From NCBI RefSeq assembly GCF_024758705.1, contig NZ_CP096971.1, positions 1,922,001 to 1,986,000 of the forward strand: a DNA stretch of 64,000 nt, read 5' to 3'. Below are positions 9,422 to 17,265 of the stretch, in pieces. Source of the stretch: Sphingomonas sp. SUN019 (GTDB lineage: Bacteria; Pseudomonadota; Alphaproteobacteria; Sphingomonadales; Sphingomonadaceae). The notes under the pieces were generated by a model. It was not told where the DNA came from, did no database searches, and worked only from the letters and a program-made list of their open reading frames with translations. The stretch's first letter is position 1, and every line of letters begins with the position of its first letter. The position numbers and the translations under genes were made by a program.

Positions 9422-10210
9422 ATGTACCGCACGATCCTGTTTGGTCTGCTTGCCGCCGCCGTCGCGCTTGCCGTGTCGCTTGGCTGCTACGTCTGGCGGC
9501 TCGGCTATTTCGGCGGACCGCTCTACACGCTCGTCCCGGCCACCTCCGCGATCCCGCCAGCCGAACGCGGCACGGTCGCGATCTTTTTCTCGGGCGACAT
9601 GGGCTTCACCACCGGCATGGGGCCGCGCATCGCGGCGCGCATCGCGCGTCAGGGCATTCCCGTGCTCGGCGTGAACTCGCTGACCGCCTTTGCGCATCGC
9701 CGCAGTCCGGCGCAGGTCGACGCGCTGGTGAGCGGAGCGACCATCAAGGCGCTGAGCCTGCCCGGCGCGGCGCGCGTTATCTTGATCGGTCAGTCGTTCG
9801 GGGCCAACGCGCTGCTGCGCGGCGTCAATGCCCTGCCGCGCGCGTTGCGCGCGCGGGTAGGCGTCGTGGAGTTGATCGTTCCGAGCGAGACGATGCTGTT
9901 GCGCGCCACGCCCGGCGGCGTGCTGGATTTCGCGCACGACGGGCCGGCCGCGCCCTTCGCCCGCCGCCTCGACTGGGCGCCGGTCATGTGCCTGTACGGC
10001 GAAACCGAAACGGAAAGCCTGTGCCCGTCGTGGAATCAGCCCAACGTCGCCCGGATCGCGCTGCCGGGCGATCATTTTCTCGATCGCGACGCCGTCCTGA
10101 CGGCCGCCTACCTCCTGCGCGGCATCGCGGCGCATAGCCCGCGGCGGGGGCTGGCCGCATTACCGATTGTTCAGGACGCGCAGAGACGCCGGCAAAGCGC
10201 GGGGGCCTAA
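9422..10210 (+). CDS. VirJ/AcvB-like serine hydrolase (first copy)
   Basis: Alpha/beta-hydrolase of the bacterial virulence protein VirJ/AcvB family (262 aa). An N-terminal membrane anchor or uncleaved signal covers residues 4-24. The fold shows 'AIFFSGDMGF' after the first strand, the nucleophile elbow 'GQSFGANAL', 'ELIVPSETMLLRA', 'CLYGETETESLCP' and the late histidine in 'LPGDHFLDRD'. In Agrobacterium, AcvB is a periplasmic lysyl-phosphatidylglycerol hydrolase made with the lipid synthase LpiA. Here an mprF gene lies 450 nt downstream, and a second copy of this family follows it. The C-terminal tail after residue 235 is not conserved between the two copies. Confidence 0.85.
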   Translation: MYRTILFGLLAAAVALAVSLGCYVWRLGYFGGPLYTLVPATSAIPPAERGTVAIFFSGDMGFTTGMGPRIAARIARQGIPVLGVNSLTAFAHRRSPAQVDALVSGATIKALSLPGAARVILIGQSFGANALLRGVNALPRALRARVGVVELIVPSETMLLRATPGGVLDFAHDGPAAPFARRLDWAPVMCLYGETETESLCPSWNQPNVARIALPGDHFLDRDAVLTAAYLLRGIAAHSPRRGLAALPIVQDAQRRRQSAGA

Positions 10211-10237
10211 CACACCGTCATCGCGAAGGAAGATGTG

Positions 10238-10669
10238 ATGACGAAGCGGTTCACGGCACTGGCGGCGCTCTCGCTCCTCATGACGGCGAACCCGGCGTTC
10301 GCCGACAACCCAGCGCCACACCAGCCGCAGGGATTGTGGATCAATCCGCACGGCAACGTCATCGTCCGGACCGGCGCGTGTGGCGACAAGCTGTGCGGCT
10401 GGATCGCGTGGGCCAATCAGGAAGCGCGGTCGGATGCACGGGACGGCGGCGTCACCCAGTTGCTCGGCACCAAATTGCTCGAGGACTATGGCGCCACCGG
10501 GGCGACGTCCTGGAAGGGCGTCGTGTTCGTGCCCGACATGGGCAGGCGATTTTCGTCGCGGATCGACGAGCTTTCGCCGACGCGGCTTGGAATCAAGGGC
10601 TGCATCCTGGGCGGGCTGATCTGCAAATCGCAAATCTGGAACCGCATCGAACGGCTTCCCGATGCGTGA
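10238..10669 (+). CDS. Exported DUF2147 protein
   Basis: Small secreted DUF2147-family protein (143 aa). The signal peptide ends in 'TANPAFA', followed by 'GLWINPHGNVIVRTGACGD' and paired cysteines ('CGDKLCGW' and 'GCILGGLICK') that could form disulfides. ATG at 10238 is chosen from AAGGA 7 nt upstream (GTG at 10235 is in frame). The 3' end overlaps the mprF start by 8 nt, which couples it to mprF. Function of DUF2147 is unknown; position suggests an envelope role. Confidence 0.82.
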   Translation: MTKRFTALAALSLLMTANPAFADNPAPHQPQGLWINPHGNVIVRTGACGDKLCGWIAWANQEARSDARDGGVTQLLGTKLLEDYGATGATSWKGVVFVPDMGRRFSSRIDELSPTRLGIKGCILGGLICKSQIWNRIERLPDA

Positions 10670-13301
10670 CTTGGGTCCGACCCTCACCCGTCACCGCAAG
10701 CTGATCGGCGTGGCCGTCGTCTTGTTGCTGATCGCGCTCGGGTTCACCGCGCTCGAACATTTGACCAGCGAAATCCACTTCAGCGACGTTCGCGCCGCGG
10801 TGCATGCGTTGCCCGCGGACCGCCTCGCGCTGGCCCTGCTGTTCACCGTCGGCAGCTACGTGGCGCTGACGTTCTACGATGTGCTGGCGCTGCGGGTTAT
10901 CGGTCGCCCGCTGCCCTGGCGCACCGCGGCGCTGGCGTCATTCACCAGCTACACGCTCAGCCACAATCTTGGCCTGTCGCTGCTCACCGGCGGCTCGGCG
11001 CGCTACCGTGTCTATACCGCGGCGGGCCTCGACGGCGCGGATGTCGCGCGGGTGGTCGCCATCGCTGGCGGCGCATTCTGGGCGGGCGTCGTGACCGTGA
11101 CGGGTATCGCCCTGCTGTCTCACGACGGGGCCGTCACGGTCGCCGGCCTGACGCTTGGCCAGGGCATGATCCGTTTCCTGGGCTGGTCGATCGTCGTGCT
11201 CGCCGCGTTGCTGGTCACGGCCTGCGGGGCGATCGGCAAAGTGATCCGCCTGTTCGGGTTCGCGGTGCCGCTGCCGACCTCCCGGCAGGGCGTGATGCAG
11301 ATCGCGATCGCCGCGCTCGACATCGCCCTCGCCAGCGCGGCGCTGTTCGTGCTCATTCCGGGTGCGTCGACCGTGCTGCTGCCGCAGTTCGTCCTGGCCT
11401 ATACGCTCGGAATCGTCGCCGCGGTCGTCACGCACGTGCCGGGTGGGCTGGGCGTGTTCGAAGCGGTCGTTCTCGCCGTGGTGCCGGTCGACCGGGCCAC
11501 CTTGTTCGCGGCGCTGATCGCCTATCGCATCATCTATTATCTGCTTCCGCTCGCCGCCGGCATCGTCATGCTGGCATGGCGCGGCAGCGCTGAACGGCGC
11601 GCATCGCTGCGGCTGCTGTCCGGCGTGCGGGAGCTGGCGACCGGCGTCGCGCCGCTCGCGCTGAGCGCCGCGACGTTCATGGGTGGCGCAATGCTCCTAC
11701 TCTCAGGATCACTCCCCTCCCTGCACGACCGGATGGGATTGCTAGCCAATGTCCTGCCGCTGCCGTTCATCGAAGCGAGCCATATCGCGGCCAGCCTGGT
11801 CGGGACCGGCCTGCTGCTGCTCGCCCCCAGCCTGTACCGCCGGCTGGACGGGGCGTTCGTGGCGACGCGTGCGCTGTTGGTGGCGGGCGCGGTCTTCTCG
11901 CTCGCCAAGGGGTTCGATTACGAGGAGGCGATCGTCTGCCTGTCGGTCGCGGCATTGCTGCAATCGACCCGCGCCGCCTTCTACCGCCGCACGACCCTGA
12001 CGAGCCGGCCGGGCGGGGCGGCGTGGCTGGCATCGATGGCGACGATGATCGCTCTGACCGTATGGACGGGTTTCTTCGCGTATCGCCACATCGATTACAG
12101 CGGCGATCTGTGGTGGCAGTTCGCGCTGCACGGCGACGCGTCGCGGTTTCTGCGCGCGTTGCTGGGCATGACCGTCGTGCTGGCGGGGGCGGGATTGTGG
12201 CGGCTGATGGCCCCGGCGCGCGCGGCGACGGTGACCGGCGGCGAGGTCGACCCCGCCGTCATCCGGCCGATCCTGGACCACGCGGTCCGCACCGATGCGA
12301 TGCTCGCGCTCACCGGCGACAAACGGTTCCTCGTATCCGCCGCCAATGATTGCTTCCTGATGTATCAGGTCGTCGGCGCCAGCTGGATCGTGATGGGCGA
12401 TCCGGTCGGCGCACACGGCGCGTGGGGCGAGTTGCTATGGCGGCTGCGCGACCTCGCCGACCGTCAGCAAGGCCGATTGCTGCTGTACGAGGTGTCGTCC
12501 CCGGTGCTGGATATCGCGATCGGCATGGGGCTGAACATCATCAAATACGGGGAGGAGGCGATCATCGACCTCGACGGTTTCACCTTCGACGCGCCAGGCC
12601 TGCGCGGCGTGCGGCGGTCGGAGCGGAACGTCGCGCGGAAGGGCGGCCAGTTCCGCCTCGTCCCGGCCGCCGCGGTCAGCGTGATCGCCGATGAACTAGC
12701 GGCGATCTCGGACGCGTGGCTGGCGGCCAAGCACCAGCGCGAGAAGGGGTTCAGCCTCGGCCATTTCGATCGCGCTTACCTGGCCAATTTCGACGTCGGC
12801 ATCGTCACAGTGGACGACCGGATCGTGGCGTTCGCGAATATCTGGCGGACCGCGAACATGCAGGAGGTCTCGATCGACCTGATGCGGCACGGCGAGGATG
12901 CGCCGTCGGGAACGATGGACTTCCTGTTCGCGCACCTGATCCGGTGGGCCGGATCGCGCGGCTACGCGCGCTTCTCTCTCGGCACGGCCCCGCTGTCGGG
13001 CATCGAGGACCGCCGGCTGGCGCCCGCATGGGCGAAGACGGCGGCTTTCGTCTTCCGGCACGGCGAGCGGTTCTACGGCTTCAGGGGCTTGCGCGGGTAC
13101 AAGGAGAAATTCGCGCCGCGGTGGGAGCCGCGCTACATCGCCGGGCCGCACGGGATCGGCCTGCTCCAGGCATTGCGCGATCTTTCGCGTCTGATTGGCC
13201 GTCCGCAGCCCGCGCCGCCCCGCGCGCGTGTCGATACCGCACCGCCGGTCGAAGCGCGCGGCGCGTATCCGATGCTGCGCGAAGCGACGGCCCTGTCATG
13301 A
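10662..13301 (+). CDS. mprF: Bifunctional lysyl-phosphatidylglycerol synthase/flippase MprF
   Basis: MprF-type enzyme (879 aa) that transfers an amino acid, usually lysine, from aminoacyl-tRNA to phosphatidylglycerol and flips the cationic lipid outward, lowering the negative charge of the membrane. Residues 1 to about 520 contain many hydrophobic helices of the flippase module. Residues from about 540 onward form the DUF2156 synthase domain, with 'GDPVGAHGAWGELLWRLRDL', 'NIIKYGEEAIIDLDGF', 'RRSERNVARKGG' and the end motif 'GFRGLRGYKEKFAPRWEPRY'. It overlaps DUF2147 upstream and the second VirJ-like gene downstream (ATGA). Whether lysine or alanine is the donor cannot be read from the sequence. 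Confidence 0.93.
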   Translation: MRDLGPTLTRHRKLIGVAVVLLLIALGFTALEHLTSEIHFSDVRAAVHALPADRLALALLFTVGSYVALTFYDVLALRVIGRPLPWRTAALASFTSYTLSHNLGLSLLTGGSARYRVYTAAGLDGADVARVVAIAGGAFWAGVVTVTGIALLSHDGAVTVAGLTLGQGMIRFLGWSIVVLAALLVTACGAIGKVIRLFGFAVPLPTSRQGVMQIAIAALDIALASAALFVLIPGASTVLLPQFVLAYTLGIVAAVVTHVPGGLGVFEAVVLAVVPVDRATLFAALIAYRIIYYLLPLAAGIVMLAWRGSAERRASLRLLSGVRELATGVAPLALSAATFMGGAMLLLSGSLPSLHDRMGLLANVLPLPFIEASHIAASLVGTGLLLLAPSLYRRLDGAFVATRALLVAGAVFSLAKGFDYEEAIVCLSVAALLQSTRAAFYRRTTLTSRPGGAAWLASMATMIALTVWTGFFAYRHIDYSGDLWWQFALHGDASRFLRALLGMTVVLAGAGLWRLMAPARAATVTGGEVDPAVIRPILDHAVRTDAMLALTGDKRFLVSAANDCFLMYQVVGASWIVMGDPVGAHGAWGELLWRLRDLADRQQGRLLLYEVSSPVLDIAIGMGLNIIKYGEEAIIDLDGFTFDAPGLRGVRRSERNVARKGGQFRLVPAAAVSVIADELAAISDAWLAAKHQREKGFSLGHFDRAYLANFDVGIVTVDDRIVAFANIWRTANMQEVSIDLMRHGEDAPSGTMDFLFAHLIRWAGSRGYARFSLGTAPLSGIEDRRLAPAWAKTAAFVFRHGERFYGFRGLRGYKEKFAPRWEPRYIAGPHGIGLLQALRDLSRLIGRPQPAPPRARVDTAPPVEARGAYPMLREATALS

Positions 13302-14050
13302 TCGCGAAGCCGATCGCGCGCCTCCGCCGGGTGCTCGGCATCGCCGCGCTGCTGGCGGGGCTGGCGGGACTGGTGGTGGCGCTCGCCGTGCTCGTACCGG
13401 CACTGCATCTGATCGATCGCCCGGCGATCCGGATGTTCGGGACCAGCAAAGCGCATCCCGATGTTGTCGCGGTCTATGCCTCGGGCGACACGGGCCTGCG
13501 GTTCGGCAAGAGTCCGAAAGTGATCTCGGCGCTCGCCGCGCGGGGTATTCCGGTGGCCGGGATCGATTCAGCGGTCAATTTCGCCTCGCACCGTTCGCGG
13601 GCACAGGTCGATGCGATCGTAGCGAACGCGATCCGGCTTGCGCTCGCGCGCACCGGCGCCAGCCGCGTGGTGCTGATGGGCCAATCGTTCGGCGCGGACA
13701 TCGTCGCCACCGCCGCACTCGATCTCCCGACCGTGTTGCGGCCGAAGGTGGCGGCGATCAACCTGGTGGTGCCGTCGCGGACCGTATTCTTCCGCGCCGA
13801 TCCGACCGAAATAACCTATCGCGGCACTCCTGACGCGACGCCCGCCGCCGCGCTGCGACGCCTCGACTGGACGCCGGTCAGCTGCATCTACGGCGCTGCG
13901 GAAACCGACAGCCTGTGCCCGCTGCTGCGCGGCACGCGCGCGCAGGTAGTCCCGCTGCCCGGCGGGCATTTCCTCCGCCGTGACCACAAACTGATCATCG
14001 CCACCATCATCCAGGCGTTGCGACACGCCGATCCGACGATCATCGATTGA
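13298..14050 (+). CDS. VirJ/AcvB-like serine hydrolase (second copy)
   Basis: Second VirJ/AcvB-family hydrolase (250 aa), paralogous to the product of 9422-10210. Shared landmarks are 'GDTGLRFGKSPKVISALA', 'GIDSAVNFASHRSRAQVDA', the elbow 'GQSFGADIVA', 'INLVVPSRTVFFRADP', 'CIYGAAETDSLCP' and 'LPGGHFLRRD'. One N-terminal hydrophobic segment covers residues 14-35. ATG at 13298 overlaps the mprF stop by 4 nt, so it is translationally coupled to mprF. This is the position that AcvB holds next to LpiA in Rhizobiales. It ends 7 nt from the convergent sensor kinase gene. Confidence 0.86.
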   Translation: MIAKPIARLRRVLGIAALLAGLAGLVVALAVLVPALHLIDRPAIRMFGTSKAHPDVVAVYASGDTGLRFGKSPKVISALAARGIPVAGIDSAVNFASHRSRAQVDAIVANAIRLALARTGASRVVLMGQSFGADIVATAALDLPTVLRPKVAAINLVVPSRTVFFRADPTEITYRGTPDATPAAALRRLDWTPVSCIYGAAETDSLCPLLRGTRAQVVPLPGGHFLRRDHKLIIATIIQALRHADPTIID

Positions 14051-14057
14051 GGCTGCG

Positions 14058-15380
14058 CTAGCCGGGTTCGAGGAACAGCCGTACCAGCGTGCCGGCGGTG
14101 GGCGTCGCGAATTCCATCCTGCCGCCCATCGTCGTCATGATCCGCGCGACGATCGCCAGACCAAGGCCCGCGCCATCGGTGCGCTGCCGTCCCGCCGCGC
14201 GGACCCGGACGCGGCCCGCTTCGTCGCTGGAAGCGACGACGCCCGGACCATCGTCCGCCACCTCGATGAGGCCGCGACGCGCGGCGACGACGATGTGCGT
14301 ACCGGCCGGGGTATGGCGGACGGCGTTGTCGATCAGATTGGCGACGGCGATGTGCAACAATCCGGCATTTCCGGTGGCCCGGTTCTGATCCGCCACTGCC
14401 GCCTCGATCGATCGGCCTGATCGGAACACGATCGGCGCGCGCTCGCGGACCACTTGATCGACCACGCCGGCGATGTCGATCGGCCCAAGTTCGGGCGGTC
14501 GCCCGTCGATCGCCGCAAGCTCCATCAATTGCGAAACCACGTGGGTGGACTGATCGATCGCGCGATGCAGCGCGTCGCGCTCCGGCGAAGGGAGCAGCGC
14601 GTCGCACCGCAGCATCACCAGCGCGAGCGGCGTGCGCAGTTCATGCGCGACGCTGGCGACGAACGCGGTCTGCCGTCGATAGGCGTCCTCTACCCGATCG
14701 AGCGCCGCATTCGTCGCAGATGCAAGGCCCCGCACCTCGAGCGGAAGCGGCGCGACTGCGATCCGTCCGTCGAGATTGTCCGGGCCGATCCGGTCCGCGT
14801 CGCGCGATGCGCCCCGCAGCCGCGCCGTCGACCGGCGTGCGACGATCGCGCAGCCGAGCAACGAAAGCGACAGCATCGCGGGCAACATCCACCACGCACG
14901 GCGCAGGAACGTCGTCACGATGTCGTCGACGATGACCTCGGGCTGGGAGCGATCCTGCGCGACCTGGATGAGGAATGGGCGTCCGCCCACGACGGTCGCT
15001 TGCTGATACACATCAAGATCGCCGTGACGCGTGAACGACGGGGCGCGATCCAGCGCCGCGGGCGGAAACCGGTCGTTCGCACCGCCGCCGACGGCGAGCC
15101 GTCCGTCCTCACCCAAAATTCGGAACCCGCGTGTCGCGCGGATCGCGTAAGGCGGACCGAGATCGCGCAGGATGGCGGGCGCTCCGCGGTCGTGCCGATG
15201 CTGCAACCGCCAGGCGATCAGCGTCGCGTCATGCCGCAGCCTTCCCGCCACGAAATCGTCGGCGGTGCGCTGCAGCACCGCGCCGATCGCGATCGGCATG
15301 ATCGGCGCGGCCACACCGACCAGCATGGCCTGCGCCAGCAGCAGTTGCCCGAACAGTGATTGCGGCCAGCGAAGCCTCAT
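14058..15380 (-). CDS. Sensor histidine kinase
   Basis: Membrane sensor kinase (440 aa). Hydrophobic segments near residues 10-35 and 163-180 frame a periplasmic domain of about 125 aa, followed by a HAMP-like stretch. The H-box is 'VASVAHELRTPLALV' with H246. The ATPase motifs are 'VANLIDNAVRHTPAG', 'EVADDGPGVV' and 'GAGLGLAIVARIMTTMGGRM'. ATG at 15380 overlaps the response regulator stop (ATGA). The gene ends tail-to-tail with the mprF cluster. The resemblance is to the QseC/PmrB type, and a link to lipid charge is possible but only inferred from position. Confidence 0.9.
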   Translation of the reverse strand: MRLRWPQSLFGQLLLAQAMLVGVAAPIMPIAIGAVLQRTADDFVAGRLRHDATLIAWRLQHRHDRGAPAILRDLGPPYAIRATRGFRILGEDGRLAVGGGANDRFPPAALDRAPSFTRHGDLDVYQQATVVGGRPFLIQVAQDRSQPEVIVDDIVTTFLRRAWWMLPAMLSLSLLGCAIVARRSTARLRGASRDADRIGPDNLDGRIAVAPLPLEVRGLASATNAALDRVEDAYRRQTAFVASVAHELRTPLALVMLRCDALLPSPERDALHRAIDQSTHVVSQLMELAAIDGRPPELGPIDIAGVVDQVVRERAPIVFRSGRSIEAAVADQNRATGNAGLLHIAVANLIDNAVRHTPAGTHIVVAARRGLIEVADDGPGVVASSDEAGRVRVRAAGRQRTDGAGLGLAIVARIMTTMGGRMEFATPTAGTLVRLFLEPG

Positions 15381-16048
15381 GCCGCCAGCAGCATGTAACC
15401 GACGCCGCGGACCGTCTGGATCGTCAGCCCGGCGTCCTCCGTCTCCAGCCGCTTGCGCAGGCGATGGACATAGACCTCCACCGCGTTCGAACCGAGCGTG
15501 TCACCCGAACCGAACAACTGATCCTCCAGCATGCGTTTGGGCACCACGCGACCGAAGCGGCGCATCAGCCATTCGAGCAATTCGCCCTCGCGCAGCGGCA
15601 GGTCGACCGGCCTTCCGTCGATCGCGAACGCGCGCGTATCGGGATGGAGCGACAGCGACGCGGCGACGACGCTGCGGTCGTACCCGCCGCCGTCGCGCCG
15701 CAGCAGCGCCTGCACGCGCGCGTACAGCTCTTCGAAATGGAACGGCTTCGTCACGTAATCGTCGGCCCCGGCCGACAGCCCCTCGATCCGCGATTCCACC
15801 GCGGCGCGCGCCGTGACCACGACGACCGGCTCGCCGCACCGCGCCGCGCGCAGGCGGCGCAACAGAGCAAGGCCGTCTTCGTCGGGCAGGCCCAGATCGA
15901 GAATGACGAGCGCATAAGCGGTGGTCCGGATCATCACCTCCGCATCCACCGCGCTCGACGCGATGTCGGCATGCACGTGCCGCCGCCCGAAAGCGTCGCG
16001 CATCGCGCGCGCCAATTCGCAATTGTCCTCGACGATCAACACCCGCAT
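15377..16048 (-). CDS. OmpR-family response regulator
   Basis: Response regulator (223 aa) with receiver and winged-helix domains. D51 in 'VILDLGLPDEDGLALL' is the phosphoacceptor; E7/D8 and K101 in 'YVTKPFHF' complete the acidic pocket. The effector domain ends in 'VEVYVHRLRKRLE' and 'IQTVRGVGYMLLA'. It is of the PmrA/QseB subtype by overall sequence look. It is translated first and overlaps its kinase. The 16049-16215 region upstream shows no clear operator. Confidence 0.93.
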   Translation of the reverse strand: MRVLIVEDNCELARAMRDAFGRRHVHADIASSAVDAEVMIRTTAYALVILDLGLPDEDGLALLRRLRAARCGEPVVVVTARAAVESRIEGLSAGADDYVTKPFHFEELYARVQALLRRDGGGYDRSVVAASLSLHPDTRAFAIDGRPVDLPLREGELLEWLMRRFGRVVPKRMLEDQLFGSGDTLGSNAVEVYVHRLRKRLETEDAGLTIQTVRGVGYMLLAA

Positions 16049-16215
16049 TCGCGTGCGCCGGAATGATTGTGGGACATGGCGTTGGCTCCATGCACGGCAG
16101 ACCGATCCTGTACTGGCCGGGCGTGCGGGACGGTTGGCGGCAGATTACGAATTGGACAGATGCCGGTGGGCGGCCATTGATCGACTGCCCACAGGCCGTG
16201 CGCATCCGGCCCAGG

Positions 16216-16722
16216 TCATGTCGGCGCGAACGTCGCCTGGATCGTCGCGCCCGCAGGAAGCTGGCAATCGCCCTCGCCGCCGCCCGCCATGCCGCTGGAT
16301 GGCCGCATCAGCGTGAAGCGGCACCGCATCCGGCCGTCCGATCCCGCCAGATTGGCAAGCACCTTGCCCGAATAATGCGTCACGAACTGCGTGTTCGGCC
16401 CCCAGTCACCCCAATAACCGAAACCGCGCCGCCCCCACCAGCGCCCGCGACCGCGCCAGCCGGGTCCGCCCCAACCGATCCACAACGGCGACAGATCGTC
16501 GACCTGCGTCTCCTGCGTGACTTGGAAGAACGGGCCGGTGTAGCTGGCTCCATTTCCGAGCATCGCGGTCATCGTGCCGGTTCGTGCGCCCTGCGCGGTC
16601 CAGGTGAAGCTGGCGGCATCGCCGGGCACGCGCGACTCTCCGGTACCCGTGCCCGTCGTCGTTCAGCCTGCGACAGTCGCCGCGCCGAGCAGCAGCGCGG
16701 CAAGCGGCCTCCGAATGCTCAT
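16216..16722 (-). pseudogene. Lipoprotein gene with TGA at the lipobox cysteine
   Basis: From ATG at 16722 the frame reads a perfect lipoprotein signal, 'MSIRRPLAALLLGAATVAG', and then TGA at 16665-16663 exactly where the lipobox cysteine (TGC/TGT) should be. The same frame then continues without stops as a Thr/Gly-rich linker and a domain of about 145 aa with 'SFTWTAQGARTGTMTAMLGNGASYTGPFFQ' style sequence (shown here in part), 'THYSGKVLANLAGSDG' and 'MRCRFTLMRP', to the stop at 16216. One base change would restore an ordinary lipoprotein. ATG at 16722 overlaps the stop of the upstream small exported gene (ATGA). Either this is a recent nonsense mutation, a sequencing error, or a shorter cytosolic protein is made from GTG near 16632. 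I do not recognise the domain. Confidence 0.7.
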
Positions 16723-16976
16723 GACGCCGCCTCCTGCTGCCTGCGGACCAGCGCCGCCTCTTGCCGGGCGTCCGGCCGGGGCGAATGGCGAATTTGCTGA
16801 CAATGATCGATCAGCGTGCGGGTGCACGGCGGATATACCTGCACGGCCGCGGTGTTCGGATCGCGAGGCGCGGCCAGCGTCGGCGTCGCCATCGATGCCA
16901 TCAGCAATCCCCCCGATGTGGCGGTGGCGGCGAGCAGTGCGACGCCGCGGACGGCGACCTTGGTAAGATGCACCAT
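16719..16976 (-). CDS. Small exported protein, unknown
   Basis: 85-residue protein with a signal peptide ending near 'ATPTLAA' (about residue 36) and a short mature part containing 'VYPPCTRTLIDHCQQ', whose two cysteines are 8 residues apart and could form a disulfide. The start at 16976 has AAGGA 9 nt upstream. It overlaps the start of the damaged lipoprotein gene by 4 nt, so the two form a small operon. The rest is Gln/Arg-rich. I recall similar short proteins in sphingomonads but cannot name a function. Confidence 0.65.
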   Translation of the reverse strand: MVHLTKVAVRGVALLAATATSGGLLMASMATPTLAAPRDPNTAAVQVYPPCTRTLIDHCQQIRHSPRPDARQEAALVRRQQEAAS

Positions 16977-16985
16977 GACATGATT

Positions 16986-16999
16986 TCCTTCGTGAAGGA
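16986..16999 (-). promoter_or_regulatory. Hairpin overlapping a ribosome-binding site
   Basis: The perfect inverted repeat TCCTTC-N2-GAAGGA lies just before the 85-residue gene, and its proximal arm is the AAGGA Shine-Dalgarno element. The 6-bp stem could mask the site. It is short and may be chance. Confidence 0.3.
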
Positions 17000-17265
17000 G
17001 GTACGCGAGACGCGGGCGGATCGTCCGTGGCTCGCGGCCTTCGAGCCTGCTGCGTCATGCGCAGCGCCATCAAGATGGCGGAGCAAGCTGACACGCGCCT
17101 TACGGCCCCGCGACTTTCGGCGCGCCGTCGCCGATCATGACGCAGCGTTAAGCTGTCGCCCAGCGTCCCGGAATATGCGCGCGGCGAAGGATACGCCGGG
17201 TCGCGATCGGGTGACCGGGAGAAAGTGCATCTTGGGAAAGCGGCAAGAGATTGGCGGAATCGCCG

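Noticed and set aside
16663..16665. Selenocysteine recoding of the TGA in the lipoprotein gene.
   Set aside because: No basis for Sec at a lipidation site; mutation or read error is far simpler.
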